A DNA stretch of 64,000 nt from Nonomuraea solani (GTDB lineage Bacteria; Actinomycetota; Actinomycetes; Streptosporangiales; Streptosporangiaceae), in the NCBI RefSeq assembly GCF_900108335.1, contig NZ_FNVT01000001.1, forward strand, positions 486,907 to 550,906. Reading direction: 5' to 3'. Within the stretch, counting starts at the first letter, position 1, and the number at the start of each line of letters is the position of its first letter. The notes under the pieces were generated by a model. That model did not search any database, had not been told where the DNA came from, and saw nothing but the letters and a program-made list of their open reading frames with translations. Made by a program: the position numbers and the translations under genes. Positions 19,215 through 29,613 of the stretch are shown here, piece by piece.

Positions 19215-19243
19215 TTGACAAGCCTCCGGCATACGCGGACATT
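19215..19243 (+). promoter_or_regulatory. Possible promoter of the M14 carboxypeptidase gene
   Basis: A perfect -35 TTGACA (19215-19220) is followed 17 bases later by a weak -10 GACATT (19238-19243), about 48 bases before the start codon. The 180-base gap it sits in holds no other feature I can see. Confidence 0.35.
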
Positions 19244-19290
19244 GCGGGCATCCCTAGCGGTAATCGGGGGCCCGATTTTTCGGAGGCGCG

Positions 19291-22200
19291 ATGAAGCGCA
19301 CGTTCATCATGTTCGCTGGCATGCTCCTGTTACTCACCTCTCTTGCCGTCCCCCCTGCCTCGGCGGTGCCGAAGCCCCCGGCGGGGCCCGACGGCGTGTT
19401 CGTCTATACCGGCGAACTGTCCGCCGACCAGATGGCCACATTGGTCGCGGCGGGCGTCGACCGCGAGGAGATGCGGATCGTCAAGCGGGCGGACGGCAAG
19501 GTCACCATCGAGGTGATCCTGGCCTCCGCGCTGGCCGACAGACTCGCCGCGCAGGGCATCGGCCTGCGGGCGCAGGTGTCGGCGGCCCGGGCGGCCCAGC
19601 AGGACGGGGTCTTCAAGCGGTACGCGGGCGCGGGCGGCATCCGTGAGGAGATCATCGCCGCGGCCAACGCCAAGCCCGGCATCGCCAAGGTCGTCAACCT
19701 GGGCAACAGCATCAACGGCACGCCGATCACCGCGATCAAGGTGACCAAGGACGCCCGTGGTCTGGCCGACGGCAAGCGCCCGGCGATGCTGTACTCGGCG
19801 GCCCAGCACGCCCGCGAGTGGATCACGCCCGAGATGGTGCGGCGGCTGCTGCACCACTTCCTCAACGGCTACGGGACCAACGCCGAACTGACCAAGATCG
19901 TCAACACCACCGAGCTGTGGTTCGCTCCGGTGCTCAACCCGGACGGCTACGACTACACGTTCACGCCGAACAACCGGCTGTGGCGCAAGAACCTGCGGGA
20001 CAACGACGGCGACGGCCAGATCACCAGCGTCGACGGCGTCGACCCGAACCGCAACTTCGCCTACAAGTGGGGCTACGACGACGAGGGCTCGTCAAGCCAG
20101 CCCTCCAGCCAGACCTACCGGGGCAGGAGCCCGCAGTCCGAGCCGGAGACCGTGGCGATCGACAACCTGACCAGGCGGGTGCGTTTCACGTACCTGCTGA
20201 ACTACCACTCCGCGGCCATGCTGCTGCTGTACGGGATCGGCTGGCAGCAGGCCACACCGTCGCCCGACGACGTGATCTTCGAGGCCATGCTGGGCGACGA
20301 CGCCACCCCGGCCGTGCCGACGTACGACCCGGACATCGGCGCCGAGCTGTACACCACCAACGGCGAGACCGACGGGCACATGACGAATGTGCGGAAGATC
20401 CTGTCGATCACGCCGGAGATGTCCACGTGCGAGGCGGCGGCCCAGAAGTACCCCGATGACGAGTGGACGGTGGAGGGCTGCGCCGGTGGGCTCGGGTTCA
20501 CCTTCCCCGACGACGAGCGGCTGATCCAGGAGGAGTTCTTGATGAACGTCCCCCTGGCGGTGGCCGCGGCCAAGTCCGTGCAGACGCCGGACAAGCCGGT
20601 CTCCGTGGTGGGGCGCTCGGTGCCCGACTTCACGCCCGACTCCTTCTCCGTCTCGTACGGTGACCCGCAGCCGGTGGCCGTCAACGCCCGCCGGTCGCTG
20701 CTGGCCAAGGTGCTGCGCTACCGCATCAACGGCGGCCCGGCGCAGACCAGGCTGCTGAGCGAGTGGAAGGGCGGCGAGCGGTACGGCGACGAGAACGACC
20801 TGTACTTCGGCGAGTACCGAGCCACCGTGAGCGGGGCGAGACCGGGTGACAGGGTCGAGGTCTGGTTCCAGGGCCTCAAGCCAGGCGTCGGCCTGGTGTC
20901 CAGCTCGCACTTCACCTACCGGCTGGCCAAGGACTCCGCGGCCAAGGTGCTGGTCGTGGCCAACGAGGACTACACCGGCTTCAACCCGGACTATCCGCCC
21001 TCGGTGACCGCGCCCAAGTACGCCACCCAGTACCGCCAGGCGCTCCAGGCGGCCGGGTACGCCTCCGAGACGTGGGACGTCGACGCCCAGGGCGTGCCGC
21101 ACCACCTCGGCGTGCTGTCGCACTTCAAGGGCCTGGTGTGGGAGCTGGGCGACAACCGGCTGTCCATGGACCAGCAGGACGTCGTCACGGTGACGCCGCT
21201 CGGCAACCTGCCGGACGCCGACGTCAAACGGTCGCAACAGGACCTGACCATCTCCGTCCGCGACTATCTCAACGAGGGCGGCAAACTCCTCTACACGGGC
21301 GAGACGGCCGGCTACTACGGCATTCTCGACACGATCGTCGGCGGCATCTACTACGGCATCGACGGCAACCCGGACGGCGACTGCGTGGTCACCACCATCC
21401 AGGGCCTGTTCGACGAGTGCCTGCTGCTGGCCGACGACTTCACCCAGTACTACATGGGCGTCGGCGGGCGCATCCCGCGCGCCAACCCGAGCGGCTTCAC
21501 CGGCGCGGGCCCGCTGGCCGGCATCTCCGGTACGTTCGGCGGCCCGGCGACGGTGGACAACCCGCTGAACGAGGCCGGAGTCCTGCTGCCCATGGGCACG
21601 GACTTCCCGCGCTTCACCGGCACTCCGGCGGCGGACTACCAGCTCGGCACGCCGGGGCCGTTCGATCCCATCGAGGGACAGTGGTACGTCGCCGGTGCGC
21701 ACGCCGACGACTCGTACATGCGGCTGACCAGGACGATCAACCTGGGCACCGTGACGGCGGCGCAGCAGCCGCGGCTGGCGTTCCAGCTCTCCTTCGACAC
21801 CGAGCCCGGCTATGACAACGTCATCGTCGAGGCCCACACGGTCGGCCAGGAGAACTGGACCACGCTGCCCGACCTCAACGGCGGCACCGACACCGGTGTC
21901 CCGACAGAATGTGAGGCCGGGTTCTACCTGGCCGAGCACCCGTGGCTGCTGCACTACCTGACCGGCGGCAACCCGTGCACGCCGACCGGCACCTCCGGCT
22001 CGTGGAACCGGTTCACCGGGAACTCGGGCGGGTGGCAGCAGGTGGCCTTCGACCTGTCCGCGTACGCGGGGCAGCAGGTCGAGGTGTCGATCAGCTACGT
22101 GACCGACCCCAGCACCGGGGGCGTGGGCGCGTTCGTCGACGACACCCGGGTCACCACCTCGGCCGGCACCCTTGAGGCCGAGGGCTTCGAGGCCGGGCTG

Positions 22201-22395
22201 GGCGCCTGGGCGATCCCCGGACCTCCGGCGGGCAGCCCGACCGGCGGCGGCGACTTCGTCCGCGACCAGGCCGACACCACGGCGGCCGTGACCACCAAGG
22301 ACACGGTGCTGCTGGGCTTCGGGCTGGAGCAGATCGGCGGCGACGCCGAACGTGTCGCGGCGCTGCGCAAGATGATCAGGTATTTGATCGGCTGA
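19291..22395 (+). CDS. Secreted zinc carboxypeptidase, peptidase family M14
   Basis: A Sec signal peptide (residues 1-25, cleavage after PASA) precedes a pro-region and an M14 domain. The zinc ligands are His173 and Glu176 (QHAREW) and His306 (LNYHSAAM); Glu376 (ITPEMST) is the catalytic base. A calcium-loop-like DNDGDGQ stretch is inserted near residue 240. The 1034 aa are long for the family. After about residue 420 come Ig/beta-type segments, a Rossmann-like region (KVLVVANEDYTG) and a C-terminal beta-sandwich with GFEAGLGAW. GGAGG precedes ATG 19291, and a strong terminator follows. The enzyme likely trims C-terminal residues from extracellular peptides. Confidence 0.93.
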   Translation: MKRTFIMFAGMLLLLTSLAVPPASAVPKPPAGPDGVFVYTGELSADQMATLVAAGVDREEMRIVKRADGKVTIEVILASALADRLAAQGIGLRAQVSAARAAQQDGVFKRYAGAGGIREEIIAAANAKPGIAKVVNLGNSINGTPITAIKVTKDARGLADGKRPAMLYSAAQHAREWITPEMVRRLLHHFLNGYGTNAELTKIVNTTELWFAPVLNPDGYDYTFTPNNRLWRKNLRDNDGDGQITSVDGVDPNRNFAYKWGYDDEGSSSQPSSQTYRGRSPQSEPETVAIDNLTRRVRFTYLLNYHSAAMLLLYGIGWQQATPSPDDVIFEAMLGDDATPAVPTYDPDIGAELYTTNGETDGHMTNVRKILSITPEMSTCEAAAQKYPDDEWTVEGCAGGLGFTFPDDERLIQEEFLMNVPLAVAAAKSVQTPDKPVSVVGRSVPDFTPDSFSVSYGDPQPVAVNARRSLLAKVLRYRINGGPAQTRLLSEWKGGERYGDENDLYFGEYRATVSGARPGDRVEVWFQGLKPGVGLVSSSHFTYRLAKDSAAKVLVVANEDYTGFNPDYPPSVTAPKYATQYRQALQAAGYASETWDVDAQGVPHHLGVLSHFKGLVWELGDNRLSMDQQDVVTVTPLGNLPDADVKRSQQDLTISVRDYLNEGGKLLYTGETAGYYGILDTIVGGIYYGIDGNPDGDCVVTTIQGLFDECLLLADDFTQYYMGVGGRIPRANPSGFTGAGPLAGISGTFGGPATVDNPLNEAGVLLPMGTDFPRFTGTPAADYQLGTPGPFDPIEGQWYVAGAHADDSYMRLTRTINLGTVTAAQQPRLAFQLSFDTEPGYDNVIVEAHTVGQENWTTLPDLNGGTDTGVPTECEAGFYLAEHPWLLHYLTGGNPCTPTGTSGSWNRFTGNSGGWQQVAFDLSAYAGQQVEVSISYVTDPSTGGVGAFVDDTRVTTSAGTLEAEGFEAGLGAWAIPGPPAGSPTGGGDFVRDQADTTAAVTTKDTVLLGFGLEQIGGDAERVAALRKMIRYLIG

Positions 22396-22405
22396 TCACC
22401 TCACG

Positions 22406-22440
22406 GGACGGCCACTCCGCAAGGGGTGGCCGTCCTTTTT
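22406..22440 (+). terminator. Strong Rho-independent terminator of the M14 gene
   Basis: GGACGGCCACTCC (22406-22418) pairs with GGGGTGGCCGTCC (22423-22435), one G-T pair, closing a GCAA tetraloop and followed by TTTTT (22436-22440). It is the clearest terminator in the window. Confidence 0.9.
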
Positions 22441-22515
22441 GGAGGGAAAGGGGAAGGGCGAACGGCCGCTCGCCCGGCCGGCCTTTTGCGCGCAGATCAG
22501 TTCTGTACGGCGGGG

Positions 22516-23421
22516 TCAGGTGAGGTGGCGGGCGAACCAGGCGAGGACGCGGTCGTAGGCCTGGGCGGCGGCCTGGGGGTTGTAGCGCTGGCCGGTGTCG
22601 TTGAAGAAGGCGTGCCCGACCCCGGGGAACGTGACGATCTCGTGGGTGAGGCCGGCCTTCTCCAGGGCGGTCTTGGCGGCGTCCCTGGTGGCGTTGACGC
22701 GGTCGTCCTGCTCGGCGTACACCCCCATCACGGCCGCCTTGGTGCCGGCCATGTCGGCGTTGTCCGGAAGCGGGCCGTAGAAGGGCACGGCGGCCGCCAG
22801 GCGGGGCTCGGCCGAGGACAGCATCAGCCACGTCATGCCGCCCCCGAAGCAGAACCCCATCATGCCGAGCTTGGCCCCCTCGGCCCGCTTGCCCAGCTCG
22901 CCCACCGCCGCCTTCATGTCGGCCACGAACCGCTCGGGCGCGATCTCCCCGAGCTTGGCGGTGGCCTGCGCGGTGTCGGTGAACGTCGCCGTACCGCCCT
23001 CCCTGGACAGCAGGTCGAGCGCCAGAGCCGAGTAGCCGCTGGCGGCCAGGCGGCCGGCGACCGAGCGGATGTGGTCGGTGAGCCCGCGGTTCTCGTGGAT
23101 CACCAGCACCCCGCCCTTCGGTGAGGCGGCCGCCGCCCAGGCCCCCTGCAGCGTCGCCCCCTCCGGCCCGGGGAAGGTGATCGCCTCGGTGGGCAGCGGC
23201 GACGGCCCCGCCGGGCTCGCCGTGGTGGCCGGGGGAGCAGGGGCGGAGGTGGTGGGGGCCGCGGGTTCCGGCGGCGCGCCGCAGGCCGTGAGGAGGGCCG
23301 TGGCCGCGGGCAGGCCAAGGCCGAGCAGGGCCAGCCGACGCAGCGCTTCGCGGCGGGGGATCAGGCCGTCCACGTGATCGTGGGCGACCTCTTCTGCGAG
23401 ATAGCGCTGGATGGGCGTCAT
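22516..23421 (-). CDS. Dienelactone hydrolase family lipoprotein with Tat-type signal
   Basis: The N-terminus has a twin-arginine pattern (RREALRRLALLG, residues 23-34) and a lipobox LTAC with Cys47, so it is probably a Tat-exported lipoprotein. A Pro/Ala/Thr-rich linker leads into an alpha/beta hydrolase of the dienelactone hydrolase family. The triad is Cys191 (GFCFGGG), Asp239 or Asp240 (EQDDRVN) and His270 (GVGHAFFN). The 301-aa length is that of the family plus the leader. The substrate is unknown. It is transcribed divergently from the MoxR operon. Confidence 0.88.
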   Translation of the reverse strand: MTPIQRYLAEEVAHDHVDGLIPRREALRRLALLGLGLPAATALLTACGAPPEPAAPTTSAPAPPATTASPAGPSPLPTEAITFPGPEGATLQGAWAAAASPKGGVLVIHENRGLTDHIRSVAGRLAASGYSALALDLLSREGGTATFTDTAQATAKLGEIAPERFVADMKAAVGELGKRAEGAKLGMMGFCFGGGMTWLMLSSAEPRLAAAVPFYGPLPDNADMAGTKAAVMGVYAEQDDRVNATRDAAKTALEKAGLTHEIVTFPGVGHAFFNDTGQRYNPQAAAQAYDRVLAWFARHLT

Positions 23422-23533
23422 GTCGGAGGTCTAACCCCATCGACCGAAAAACCGTGTAAAAGCGGCGGTTACGCGGGTTTTCGCGGTCGCTTGATGGCAT
23501 GGGCCCCACGCCGATACGAGGGACGAGGAGAAC

Positions 23534-23676
23534 ATGCGTACATCACGTTTCGCTCTTGTGCTGCTGGCCGCGGGGGCCGTGCTCATGACAGGCAGCGCCG
23601 CGTTCGCCGACCCCGAGCCTTCCGCGCTGGAGCTACGGCTGGTCGTGGACGACTGCCCCCTGAAGAGCGTGCAGCC

Positions 23677-23680
<4 letters not shown>
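23534..23680 (+). CDS. 48-aa secreted peptide gene coupled to moxR
   Basis: ATG 23534 follows GAGGAG (23525-23530). The product is 48 aa: a Sec signal peptide of about 25 residues (MRTSRFALVLLAAGAVLMTG, then SAAFA) and a mature part of 23 residues, acidic, with one cysteine (VVDDCPL). The stop overlaps the MoxR start (ATGA), the same coupling used throughout this operon, which supports real translation. I know no family for it. It could be a regulatory or substrate peptide of the downstream ATPase/protease genes, or a shortened form of a larger secreted protein. Confidence 0.6.
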
Positions 23681-24656
<976 letters not shown>

Positions 24657-24660
<4 letters not shown>

Positions 24661-25589
24661 AGCCGTACCTGATGGCCGAGCCCGCGCTGCGCAGGCTGGA
24701 ACTGACGATCACGCGGAGGCTGGATGGGCTGCTGCAGGGCGAACACCTGGGCCTGGTGCCCGGACCGGGGAGCGAGCCGGCGGAGTCGCGGGCGTACCAG
24801 CCGGGCGACGACGTGCGGCGGATGGACTGGAACGTCACCGCCCGCACGAACGAGCCGCACGTGCGCGACCTGGTCGCCGACCGGGAGCTGGAGATCTGGG
24901 CGCTGCTCGACGCCACCGCCAGCATGGACTTCGGCACCGCGGCGATGGAGAAGCGGGAGCTGGCCCTGTCCGCCCTGGCGGCGGTCGGCTTCCTCACCCA
25001 GCGCACCGGCAACCGGATCGGCGCCCACCTGCTGCACGGCGGCGGCGTCAGGACGCTGCCCGCCAGGACGGGCCGGCCGCACCTGATGGCGCTGCTGCAG
25101 GCGGCGTACGCGCTGCCCCGCACCCGGCCCGGGGTCACCGAGCCGCTGATCGGGGTGGCGGCCGACCAGCTCGGCCGGGTCGTACGCCGCCGCGGCCTGG
25201 TCACGGTCGTGTCGGACTTCCTCGACCCGCCCGAGACCTGGGAGACGCCGCTGCGCAGGCTCACCGCCCGCCACCAGGTGCTGGCCGTGGAGGTGCTCGA
25301 CCCGCGCGAGCTGACCCTGCCCGACGTGGGCGTCCTGACGCTGGTCGACCCGGAGACGGGACGCCGGCGCGAGGTCGCCACCGGCAACGCCCGGCTGCGC
25401 CGCAGGTACGCGGAGGCGGCCACGGAGCAGCGCGACACCATCGCGCGGGCGCTGCGCCGGGCCGGGGTCACGCACCTGCGGCTGCGTACCGACGGCGACT
25501 GGGTGCGCGACCTGGTCCGCCACGTCATGAGACAGCGTCGTCTGGCCATGCTGGCCGTGAGCCCGCCCGGAGGAGGTGATGTGGCATGA
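24657..25589 (+). CDS. DUF58 domain protein
   Basis: The 310-aa protein contains the DUF58 core with the hallmark YQPGDDVRRMDWNVTAR (about residues 45-61) followed by a VWA-like region (LLDATASMDFG). Such proteins regularly accompany MoxR ATPases. ATG 24657 overlaps the MoxR stop (ATGA). No signal peptide is visible, so it should act in the cytoplasm with MoxR. Confidence 0.93.
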
Positions 25590-26527
25590 CGCTTCTCGCG
25601 CCCATCTGGCTGCTGCTGCTCATTCCGGTGGCCCTGCTCGCCGTGACCTACGTGGTCATGTCACTGCGCAAGAGCTCGTACGCCGTCCGCTTCACCAACC
25701 TCGACCTGCTCGACAAGGTCGCTCCCCGGAACCCCGGCTGGCGCAGGCACGTGCCGGCGGCGGCGCTGCTGCTGATGTTCGCGCTGCTGGTGGTCGGGTT
25801 CGCCCGGCCGACGGCCGAGCTGCAAGTTCCGAGGGAGCGGGCCACGATCATGGTGGCGTTCGACGTGTCCGCGTCCATGAGCGCGACCGACGTGGCCCCG
25901 AACCGGTTCGAGGCGGCCAAGCAGGCGGCCAGGCAGTTCGTCCAGGGGCTGCCGGAGCGGTTCAACCTGGGGCTGGTGTCGTTCTCGTCCGACGCCACGG
26001 TGGCCGTGCCGCCCACGCTGGACCGGCGTGCCGTGCTGGACGCGGTCGAACGGCTCGGCACCGCCTCGGGCACCGCCATCGGCGAGGCCGTCTACTCCTC
26101 GCTGGAGGCCATCGCCGCCCTCGACTCGGAGGAGGAGGCGCCGCCCGCGCACATCGTGCTGCTGTCGGACGGCTCCAACACCACCGGCCGCACGGTGAGC
26201 GACGCGGCGGCCGAGGCGTCCTCCAGGGGTGTGCCGGTCACGACCATCGCCTACGGCACGGCGGACGGCACCATCAGCCTGTCGGGCCGCCAGGTCCCGG
26301 TGCCGGTGGACGGGCCGGCGCTGCGCGACCTGGCCGAGGCGGCCGGCGGCGGGTTCTACGAGGCGGCCAGCGGCGACGAGCTGCAGGCCGTCTACGAGGA
26401 CATCGGCACGTCGGTCGGCTACCGCACCGAGACTCAGGAGATCTGGCAGTGGTTCGTGGGGGCGGGACTGATCTTCGCGCTGATCGCGGCGGCGACGTCG
26501 ATGCTCTGGTTCTCGAGGCTCCCGTGA
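25586..26527 (+). CDS. BatA-like membrane protein with von Willebrand A domain
   Basis: The 313-aa protein has two N-terminal membrane helices (about residues 5-27 and 55-73), a VWA domain with the MIDAS motif DVSASMSATD and VLLSDGSNT, and a C-terminal helix (WFVGAGLIFALIAAA). This is the BatA/BatB layout of MoxR operons. ATG 25586 overlaps the DUF58 stop by four bases. It likely anchors the MoxR machinery at the membrane, with the VWA domain binding a client through a divalent metal. Confidence 0.93.
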   Translation: MTLLAPIWLLLLIPVALLAVTYVVMSLRKSSYAVRFTNLDLLDKVAPRNPGWRRHVPAAALLLMFALLVVGFARPTAELQVPRERATIMVAFDVSASMSATDVAPNRFEAAKQAARQFVQGLPERFNLGLVSFSSDATVAVPPTLDRRAVLDAVERLGTASGTAIGEAVYSSLEAIAALDSEEEAPPAHIVLLSDGSNTTGRTVSDAAAEASSRGVPVTTIAYGTADGTISLSGRQVPVPVDGPALRDLAEAAGGGFYEAASGDELQAVYEDIGTSVGYRTETQEIWQWFVGAGLIFALIAAATSMLWFSRLP

Positions 26528-27339
26528 GAGGGCTGGGCCGGCCGAGCGGGCCGGAGTTCCTGACCCCGCCCCTCGTCATCCGCGAGGAGGAACCGCCGCG
26601 GGTCGTGAGGGGCCCGCGCGGGGGACGCCTGCTGCTGACCGCCACGCTCGTCGCGGCGCTCACCGGGGCGGCGGCAGGCGTGGCCGGGGCCAGGCTCTCC
26701 GAGGGCCCGGCGCCGGCGGCCCTCCCGAGGGCCGCCCCGAACCCGTCGGCGAACCTTGCTGGGCTGAGCGCGACGGCCGCCCGCGTGCTGCCCAGCGTCG
26801 TCTCCATCGAGAGCGACGGCTCGGGCGGCTCCGGGTTCGTGGTGGACGGCCGCGGGCACGTCCTCACCAACGCCCACGTCGTCAGGGGCAGCGACCAGGT
26901 GACCGTCGTGCTGAGCGACGGCAGCCGGCTGACCGCCCAGGTGATCGGCGAGGACGACGACGAGGACCTGGCCGTCCTGGAGGTGAACTACCCGCGCGAG
27001 CTGACGCCCGCCACGCTCGGCAGGTCGGCGGACCTGTCCGTCGGCGACCAGGTGCTCGCGATCGGCTCGCCGCTGGGCCTGTCGGGCACGGTCACCGCCG
27101 GCATCGTCAGCGCGCTCGACAGGGAGGTACGGCTGGGCGGCGCCCGGCGTACGGCCGTGCAGACGGACGCGTCCATCAACCCGGGCAACTCGGGCGGCCC
27201 GCTGGTGAACGCCCGCGGTGAGGTCGTGGGGGTGAACACCGCGATCGCGACCGGCCGGGGCGGCGGGAACATCGGCATCGGTTTCGCCATCCCCATCGAC
27301 CGGGCCGCGCCGATCGCGGAACGCATCATTCGAAATTAG
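26524..27339 (+). CDS. Membrane-anchored trypsin-like serine protease (S1C, HtrA-like without PDZ)
   Basis: GTG 26524 overlaps the VWA gene stop and gives 271 aa. A single helix (about 36-56) is followed by a low-complexity Ala/Pro linker and a trypsin-fold domain with the HtrA triad His118 (TNAHVV), Asp148 (DEDLAVL) and Ser223 (NPGNSGGP). The chain stops soon after the protease domain (AIPIDRAAPIAERIIRN), so the PDZ domain usual in DegP/HtrA is missing. It is translationally coupled to the MoxR-DUF58-VWA genes, an arrangement suggesting that the ATPase complex and the extracytoplasmic protease work in the same quality-control step. Confidence 0.9.
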   Translation: MRGLGRPSGPEFLTPPLVIREEEPPRVVRGPRGGRLLLTATLVAALTGAAAGVAGARLSEGPAPAALPRAAPNPSANLAGLSATAARVLPSVVSIESDGSGGSGFVVDGRGHVLTNAHVVRGSDQVTVVLSDGSRLTAQVIGEDDDEDLAVLEVNYPRELTPATLGRSADLSVGDQVLAIGSPLGLSGTVTAGIVSALDREVRLGGARRTAVQTDASINPGNSGGPLVNARGEVVGVNTAIATGRGGGNIGIGFAIPIDRAAPIAERIIRN

Positions 27340-27349
27340 GGTCCTGAAC

Positions 27350-28015
27350 ATGCGATTGCTGGTGGTCGAGGACGAGGAAGACCTGGTCGACGCGTTGCGC
27401 GTGGGTCTCATCCGGGCGGGATACGCGGTGGACGTCGCCTACGACGCGCCGACCGCCCACGAGAAGGTCCAGGTGAACACGTACGACCTGGTCCTGCTCG
27501 ACCTGAACCTGCCGGGCGGCGACGGCTTCCAGCTCTGCCGCACCGTGCGCGCGGCCGGCCAGGGCGTGCGGATCATCATGGTGACCGCCCGCGACCGGCT
27601 GGACGACCGCGTGCGCGGCCTCGACGAGGGGGCCGACGACTACCTGGTCAAGCCGTTCGCGTTCCCCGAACTGCTGGCCAGGGTGCGGGCGCTGCTGCGC
27701 AGGGACGCCGGCGGCGGCACCTCCGTGCTGGAGGTGGGCGGTCTGCGGATCGACACCGCCCGGCTGGAGGTGTCGCTGGACGGCAGGTCGCTGGCGCTCA
27801 CCCCCAAGGAGTACGGCGTGCTGCACTACCTGATGACCAGGCCCGGCCACGTCGTCTCCGCCGAAGAGCTGCTCGAACACGTCTGGGACGAGCACACGGA
27901 CCCGTTCACCAGCACCGTACGCGTCACGGTGGGCAACCTGCGGCGCAAGCTGCAGGAAGAGGGCCTGATCGAGACCGTGATCAGCCGGGGCTACCGGCTC
28001 AAGGAGCCGACATGA
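27350..28015 (+). CDS. OmpR/PhoB-type response regulator
   Basis: The 221-aa protein has a receiver domain with acidic pocket EDEED, phospho-acceptor Asp51 (LVLLDLNLPGGDG) and the switch Lys in LVKPF, then a winged-helix DNA-binding domain (LTPKEYGVLHYL, TVRVTVGNLRRKL, VISRGYRL). It begins 10 bases after the protease gene and overlaps the histidine kinase (ATGA). The position suggests it belongs to the same envelope-stress unit and may control it. Confidence 0.95.
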   Translation: MRLLVVEDEEDLVDALRVGLIRAGYAVDVAYDAPTAHEKVQVNTYDLVLLDLNLPGGDGFQLCRTVRAAGQGVRIIMVTARDRLDDRVRGLDEGADDYLVKPFAFPELLARVRALLRRDAGGGTSVLEVGGLRIDTARLEVSLDGRSLALTPKEYGVLHYLMTRPGHVVSAEELLEHVWDEHTDPFTSTVRVTVGNLRRKLQEEGLIETVISRGYRLKEPT

Positions 28016-29178
28016 TCCACACCATCCGCTTCCGGATCACCGTGCTGTACTCGGGGCTGCTGTTCGTGCTGGCCACGATCGTGCTCGGCGGCATCTACTT
28101 CGCGGTCTCCAAGAGCACGGACCAGCGCCCGTACACGACGCGCTACGCCAAGACCTACAACGGCGGCGAATACGTCGGCAAACAGGAAGTGGTCTTCGTC
28201 GAGGAGGTCGAGAACGCGGTCAACGTCGAGACGCTGGCCACGCTGCGCACCTACTCGCTGCTCACGCTGGCCGGCCTCTACGTCGCCAGCCTGGGCATCG
28301 GCTGGGTGCTCGCGGGCCGCGTCCTGCGCCCGGTCAGGTCGATCACCCACACGACCGAGGAGATCCAGGCCACCGACCTGAAGCGGCGCATCAAGCTGAA
28401 CGGGCCGCGCGACGAGCTCAAGGACCTGGCCGACACCATCGACACCATGCTCGACCGGCTGGAACAGGCGTTCAGCGCGCAGCGCCAGCTCATCGACGAC
28501 GCCTCGCACGAGCTGCGCAGCCCGCTGACCATCATCAGGGCCAACGTGGACGCCGTGCTGGCCGCCCCCGACACCAGCGACGAGGAGCGGGCCAGGGCCG
28601 TGGCGATCATCGACCGCGCCACCACCCGCATGACCAGACTGGTCGAAGACCTGCTCGCCACCGCCAGACGCCAGGGCACCGCGTTCGCCGACGCCGACCT
28701 CGACCTGGCCAGGGTGGTGGCGGAGGCGTGCGAGGAGTACGCCGCCCCGGCCGGGGCCCGCGACGTGACGATCACCCGGGTGCTGGGGTCCGGCCTGGAG
28801 ACGACCGGCGACTCCGACGCGCTGCGCCGCGCCGTGGCCAACCTGCTGTCCAACGCCGTGCGCCTCTCACCGCCCGGCGGCACGATCCGGGTCGCGGCGG
28901 GCCGGTCGGAGGGCTGGCTGTGGGCGGCCGTCCGGGATGACGGGCCGGGGCTGGAGGAGGCCGACCAGGTGCGGGTGTTCGACCGCTTCTGGCGCGGCGA
29001 GGCCAGCCGCCGCGATCGTCACACGGGCCTGGGCCTGGCCATCGTCCGCCAGATCGTGGAGTCGCACGGGGGGCGGGTGGCGGTGTTCTCGCGGCTCGGC
29101 GAGGGGTCGACGTTCGTGCTCTGGCTGCCGCCGCGCGACGGCGTGCCCGGTTCGCCGCCCGAGGACAATCCGCTGTGA
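28012..29178 (+). CDS. Sensor histidine kinase
   Basis: The 388-aa membrane kinase has two N-terminal helices (about 11-31 and 82-100) with a ~50-residue extracytoplasmic segment, a HAMP linker, the H-box DDASHELRSPLT (His166) and the catalytic domain with N-box (ANLLSNAV), G1 (DDGPGL) and G2 (TGLGLAI) motifs. ATG 28012 overlaps the regulator stop. It is the partner of the preceding response regulator; the signal is unknown. Confidence 0.95.
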   Translation: MIHTIRFRITVLYSGLLFVLATIVLGGIYFAVSKSTDQRPYTTRYAKTYNGGEYVGKQEVVFVEEVENAVNVETLATLRTYSLLTLAGLYVASLGIGWVLAGRVLRPVRSITHTTEEIQATDLKRRIKLNGPRDELKDLADTIDTMLDRLEQAFSAQRQLIDDASHELRSPLTIIRANVDAVLAAPDTSDEERARAVAIIDRATTRMTRLVEDLLATARRQGTAFADADLDLARVVAEACEEYAAPAGARDVTITRVLGSGLETTGDSDALRRAVANLLSNAVRLSPPGGTIRVAAGRSEGWLWAAVRDDGPGLEEADQVRVFDRFWRGEASRRDRHTGLGLAIVRQIVESHGGRVAVFSRLGEGSTFVLWLPPRDGVPGSPPEDNPL

Positions 29179-29223
29179 ACCGCCCGGTGATCTCGGACGT
29201 GTGATGAGGTGAAGGAGGCATAC

Positions 29224-29613
29224 ATGCTCACACGTCGTACGTTGATCACCAGAGGTGGCGCCGCGGGCGCCGGGGTCGTGTTCCTGTGGCCGCGCCCGGC
29301 CGAGGCCGCCGAGACCGCCGAGACCGCGGGCCCGGCGCTGGCCAAGGCCAGGAGCATCCCCGTGGGTGGCGGCAAGGTCGTCAAGGGCAAATACGTGATC
29401 ACCCAGCCGAAGAAGGGCGTCTACCGGTGTTTCAGCGCCAAGTGCACCCACCAGGGCTGCACCGTGGCGAGCGTGAGCGGGGGCACGATCAACTGCCCGT
29501 GTCACGGCAGCAAGTTCAGCGCCTCGACCGGTGCCGTGGTGCGCGGCCCGGCCAAGCGGGCGCTCACCCGTAAGAAGATCAAGGTCGCGAAAGGCGTGAT
29601 CAGTCTGGCCTGA
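29224..29613 (+). CDS. Tat-exported Rieske [2Fe-2S] protein
   Basis: ATG 29224 is preferred because AAGGAGG (29212-29218) lies 5 bases upstream; GTG 29209 would fall before that site. The 129-aa protein has a twin-arginine leader (TRRTLITRGG) and then a Rieske domain with both cluster-binding loops, CTHQGC and CPCHGSKF, giving the two Cys and two His ligands plus the disulfide cysteines. It is the short high-level Rieske type common in actinobacteria. It is convergent with, and overlaps the end of, the broken cytochrome b gene, so the two may once have formed an electron-transfer pair. Confidence 0.9.
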   Translation: MLTRRTLITRGGAAGAGVVFLWPRPAEAAETAETAGPALAKARSIPVGGGKVVKGKYVITQPKKGVYRCFSAKCTHQGCTVASVSGGTINCPCHGSKFSASTGAVVRGPAKRALTRKKIKVAKGVISLA